A DNA stretch of 64,000 nucleotides from Streptomyces sp. DH5 (lineage in GTDB: Bacteria; Actinomycetota; Actinomycetes; Streptomycetales; Streptomycetaceae): assembly GCF_020873915.1 (NCBI RefSeq), contig NZ_JAHWGP010000037.1, positions 1 through 64,000 on the forward strand, written 5' to 3'. The notes beneath the pieces were generated by a model. It made no database searches and had not been told where the DNA came from. It saw nothing but the letters and a program-made list of their open reading frames with translations. The translations under genes and the position numbers were made by a program. Of the stretch, positions 61,869 to 64,000 are shown one piece after another (position 1 is the stretch's first letter; each line of letters opens with the position of its first letter).

Positions 61869-62276
61869 GTGGTCGTGGATCCGGGGCTCCAGGGCACGGA
61901 CCCGAAGTCCGTGCCGAACCGGTTGCGGCGGGCGCGGGGACCGACCTCCGGGGTGACCCGGATGATCGAGGAGGGGTGCGACCGCGAGGACGTCATCACC
62001 CGGCTCGCGGCCGCCTCGCGCGCCCTCGACCGGAGGGGGTTCGCGATCATCGCGACCGGCTTGCGGAAGGGCGTGGCGGACATCGAGTCCGGTCGCGCGC
62101 ACGGCGAGGACGGTGTGCGGACGCGCGCCCGGCTGGAGAAGTCGTTCCTGCCCCCGGCCTTGGCGTACTGCCCGGGAACGTCGGTCAGCCTCGTGACGGG
62201 CGGTTCGCCGGCCGTCGGGCGGCGGCAGGGGTGCGGTGCGCTCCGCACCCTCATGCCGCCGCGTCGATCAGCATGA
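61869..62276 (+). CDS. CsoR-family regulator (CstR-like) lacking its sensor cysteines
   Basis: From GTG 61869 a 135-residue protein whose first 90 residues are a DUF156/CsoR four-helix protein: [43 protein letters not shown] and [17 protein letters not shown]. CstR/CsoR relatives have Cys in E-x-x-C-E/x-D-V (here the Cys sits three places earlier) and a second Cys in G-L-R-Q-C-V (here LRKGV). Thus both ligand cysteines are out of place or missing. After LEKSFL the frame runs on for 45 unusual codons and overlaps the TauE gene by 26 bases. Either a degenerate repressor that can no longer be released, or a decayed gene. Confidence 0.7.
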   Translation: MVVDPGLQGTDPKSVPNRLRRARGPTSGVTRMIEEGCDREDVITRLAAASRALDRRGFAIIATGLRKGVADIESGRAHGEDGVRTRARLEKSFLPPALAYCPGTSVSLVTGGSPAVGRRQGCGALRTLMPPRRSA

Positions 62277-62997
62277 ACCCGGCCACGGCCAGCAGCGCCA
62301 CCGCGAAGGCCCGCTGGAGCGTGCGTCCCGACACCTTCGCGGCCAGCCGCTTCCCGTCCCACGCGCCGAGGATCGCCGCACCGGCGAAAGGGCCGACGGC
62401 GGTCCAGTCCAGCCCCTGGAGGGTGTCGGCGCGCAGCAGCAGGGCGGCCAGCGAGTTGACGGTGATGACCAGCAGGCTGGTGCCGACCGCGTCCCGCATG
62501 CGCAGACCGAGCACGTTCACCAGCGCCGGTACGGCGAGGAAGCCACCGCCGACCCCGAGGACACCGGTGACGCCGCCCAGCCCCGCCCCCGCCGCGGCCG
62601 CCCGGCCCGGCCGTACCGGCACGGAGGGGCCGGCGGGCGGTGGGGTGCGGAGCATGCGCCAGGCCGCGGCCGCGGCCAGTACCGCGAAGGCCGCCGTCAG
62701 GGCGGCGGCGGGCAGACGGCCCGCGACGGCGGCGCCGAGCATGGCCGGGCCGATGCCGGCCGCCGCGAAGAGCAGCCCGGTGCGCAGCCGGACGTGTCCG
62801 TCACGGGCGTGCGCCGACAGCGCGGCCAGTGAGGTGACGGCCACGACGAGCAGGCTCGCGGTGGTGGCGTCGACCGGTGAGAAGCCGAGCAGGTAGATCA
62901 GGGCGGGGACGGCCAGGACGCTGCCGCCGCCCCCGAGGGCACCGAGCGCGAGGCCGACCACGGCCCCGGCGGTCAGGGCGAGGACGAGGACGCTCAC
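62251..62997 (-). CDS. Sulfite exporter TauE/SafE family protein
   Basis: A 248-residue membrane protein with 8 predicted helices and the family repeat G-x-L-G-G-G-G-S ([22 protein letters not shown]) near the start and [21 protein letters not shown] near 145. GTG 62997 overlaps the TGA of the rhodanese gene (GTGA). In sulfide-oxidation loci TauE proteins export sulfite or thiosulfate. It is the distal gene of the minus-strand unit (broken MBL-rhodanese, rhodanese, TauE). Confidence 0.92.
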   Translation of the reverse strand: MSVLVLALTAGAVVGLALGALGGGGSVLAVPALIYLLGFSPVDATTASLLVVAVTSLAALSAHARDGHVRLRTGLLFAAAGIGPAMLGAAVAGRLPAAALTAAFAVLAAAAAWRMLRTPPPAGPSVPVRPGRAAAAGAGLGGVTGVLGVGGGFLAVPALVNVLGLRMRDAVGTSLLVITVNSLAALLLRADTLQGLDWTAVGPFAGAAILGAWDGKRLAAKVSGRTLQRAFAVALLAVAGFMLIDAAA

Positions 62998-63380
62998 GCG
63001 ACGCTGCCGTTCCCGCCGTGTGCGTTCACCACCGGCAGTCCGCCGGCGGCCCACTCCTCCATGCCGCCGGTCACGTCCACGGCCTCGGCTCCGCGCGCCG
63101 CGAGGAGATCCGCGGCCCGCCGCGAGCGGTTGCCCGTGCGGCAGATCACGACCAGGGGCCGTCCCTGCGCGCCGGGGGGCAGTCCCGCCCCGGTGGCGAG
63201 CGCGGACAGCGGCAGGTGCACGGCTCCCGGAGCGTGTCCCGCCTGCCATTCCCAGGATTCCCGGACATCGAGGAGTACGGCGTCGGCCTGTCCGGTGGCC
63301 GCGGCGGCGTGCCCCGTGCGTGCGGCGGCCTCCTGGACGTTCACACGCCCCTGGGCGTCCCGGCTCGGTCGGAAGATCAT
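62994..63380 (-). CDS. Single-domain rhodanese sulfurtransferase
   Basis: A 128-residue rhodanese: AVLLDVRESWEWQAGHAPGAVHLPLS (about 34-59), then active-site loop CRTGNRSRRAADLL with the catalytic Cys near residue 79, and VTGGMEEWAAGGLPV close to the end. It moves sulfane sulfur from persulfides to acceptors such as cyanide or thiols. Its stop overlaps the TauE start. A probable partner for persulfide detoxification with the MBL protein upstream, which is broken here. Confidence 0.92.
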   Translation of the reverse strand: MIFRPSRDAQGRVNVQEAAARTGHAAAATGQADAVLLDVRESWEWQAGHAPGAVHLPLSALATGAGLPPGAQGRPLVVICRTGNRSRRAADLLAARGAEAVDVTGGMEEWAAGGLPVVNAHGGNGSVA

Positions 63381-63426
63381 GTCGCTCTCTCGCTTCTGGT
63401 TTCTGAGGTGACTCCGTCGCCCCCGG

Positions 63427-63761
63427 TCAGCGGGTGCGGACGACGAGGCCCGCCCGCTCGGCCCCGGTGAAGGGGTCGTCCACCGCGCCGACGTCGCGGC
63501 CCGCGGCGTCCAGGTGGGACGCGGCGACGGCGGCGCGCAGGCCGCTGCCGCTGCCGCAGTGCGCCCACACCTGGCCGTCGGGAATCTCGTGGATGCGGTC
63601 GTGCAGGGTGTGGACCGGGATGTGGACCGAGCCGTCGACCGCCGCGGCGATCACCCGGTCGATGTCCCGCGGCGGGTCGACCGCCACGGCCGTGCGCTCA
63701 CCGCCTGCCAGGTGGCTGCGGTTGCGAGGCCCGGCACCACGATCGTGTCGACGAAGAACAC
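63427..63761 (-). pseudogene. Broken MBL-rhodanese persulfide dioxygenase-like gene
   Basis: GTG 63761 with a GGAAAGGAAG site gives FFVDTIVVPGLA, the normal N-terminus of the family. A base is then missing near 63736 (expected GGCCTCGGCAACCGCAGC, found GGCCTCGCAACCGCAGC). The next frame continues with LAGGERTAVAVDPPRDIDRV and jumps from VIAAA straight to DGSVHIPVHTLHDRIHE, the last rhodanese domain, with WAHCGSGSG as active site. The loss is in the order of 300 codons. The metal-binding MBL motifs are gone, so the gene is not functional. It heads the minus-strand sulfur operon behind two TACCCC/GGGGTA operators. Confidence 0.75.
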
Positions 63762-63787
63762 GCGGGTCTTCCTTTCCGTCGATCCGT

Positions 63788-63801
63788 TACCCCTAGGGGT
63801 A
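63788..63801. promoter_or_regulatory. CstR/CsoR-type operator 2
   Basis: TACCCCTAGGGGTA, a perfect 14-bp palindrome identical to the core at 61839. It lies 27 bp upstream of the broken MBL-rhodanese start. Confidence 0.8.
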
Positions 63802-63820
63802 TATTCGACGGTAGCATATT

Positions 63821-63834
63821 TACCCCCGGGGGTA
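63821..63834. promoter_or_regulatory. CstR/CsoR-type operator 3
   Basis: TACCCCCGGGGGTA, a perfect 14-bp palindrome that differs from operators 1 and 2 only in the central TA to CG. It is 20 bp from operator 2 and about 45 bp upstream of the plus-strand gene at 63880, so it may control that gene. Confidence 0.75.
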
Positions 63835-63879
63835 TTCTCGCGATTGTCACGTAAGTAGCACACGCGACGAAAACGACAG

Positions 63880-64000
63880 ATGATGACCCTTATGGCACGG
63901 AAAACCGCACACGAGTACGGTCCGCCGACCGTGACGGTCAAGGGGCGGGACGTCAGGTTGCGCACCATCGGGTTCTTGCTGCTCGCCGGCCTGGCCATCT
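63880..64000 (+). CDS. Partial gene, unidentified membrane protein
   Basis: From ATG 63880 (further in-frame ATGs at 63883 and 63892) the reading is open to the window end. The N-terminus has a polar part with HEYGPPTVTVKGRDVRLR and then a hydrophobic stretch, IGFLLLAGLAI, probably helix 1. It is too short to assign. Its promoter region contains operator 3 of the sulfur locus, so it may be part of the same regulon. Confidence 0.5.
   Translation, partial: MMTLMARKTAHEYGPPTVTVKGRDVRLRTIGFLLLAGLAI

Overview
The window is very GC-rich with strong GC at third codon positions, many GTG starts and 4-base ATGA/GTGA overlaps. Together with a GH10 xylanase/GH62 arabinofuranosidase pair, Eis-type acetyltransferase, DUF6328, DUF5302 and a PAS/PP2C/HATPase phosphatase, this points to Streptomyces or a very close relative. 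The number of truncated and frameshifted genes in the first 12 kb and at both sulfur loci suggests an accessory chromosomal region, or in part imperfect sequence. I saw no rRNA, tRNA or CRISPR array.

Layout. 1-3 kb: decayed DNA (P450 fragment, DUF899 gene, IS5-family remnant, truncated AbiEii-like gene, and about 1.2 kb without a gene I can support). 3-5.5 kb: ABC transporter and a Nudix remnant. 5.6-10.6 kb: first sulfur (persulfide) locus, with an ArsR-rhodanese regulator diverging from a shortened MBL-rhodanese protein, two MFS transporters, TusA and a broken cysteine desulfurase. 10.7-12.3 kb: methyltransferase remnants and a sugar acetyltransferase. 12.6-16.3 kb: a coupled pair of tyrosine recombinases. 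16.8-24 kb: xylan/arabinoxylan enzymes (GH43, GH10, GH62), Eis and a small conserved protein. 24.1-33.1 kb: TetR plus a 5'-truncated ABC ATPase, then an alpha/beta-galactoside operon (5'-truncated binding protein, two permeases, GH42, DeoR, GH36).

33.5-50.4 kb is the most interesting part and looks like a zinc-limitation island. Cysteine-free ribosomal protein paralogues (S14, L28, L33, L31, S18) and a CobW/COG0523 protein surround one Zur-like 7-1-7 palindrome. Next comes a RiPP gene cluster (37-residue Cys-free precursor, RRE/E1-like partner, S15-type hydrolase, YcaO cyclodehydratase, SagB-type dehydrogenase, two ABC half-transporters) with a second Zur-like palindrome in front of the precursor. 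A FecBCD-type metallophore importer follows, and a third palindrome lies between its binding protein and a beta-propeller gene. My reading, which is inference, is a Zur-repressed azoline/azole peptide that acts as a zinc metallophore with its own uptake system.

50.6-61 kb is ordinary Streptomyces core/stress content: DEAD-box helicase, small hypothetical proteins, a HPF-like protein, PAS-PP2C-HATPase, a cNMP-binding protein, universal stress protein, flavodoxin and DUF4389. 61.2-63.9 kb is a second sulfur locus (CstR-like regulator without its usual cysteines, rhodaneses, TauE/SafE exporter, broken MBL-rhodanese) with three near-identical TACCCC-GGGGTA operators. A partial gene runs off the right end.
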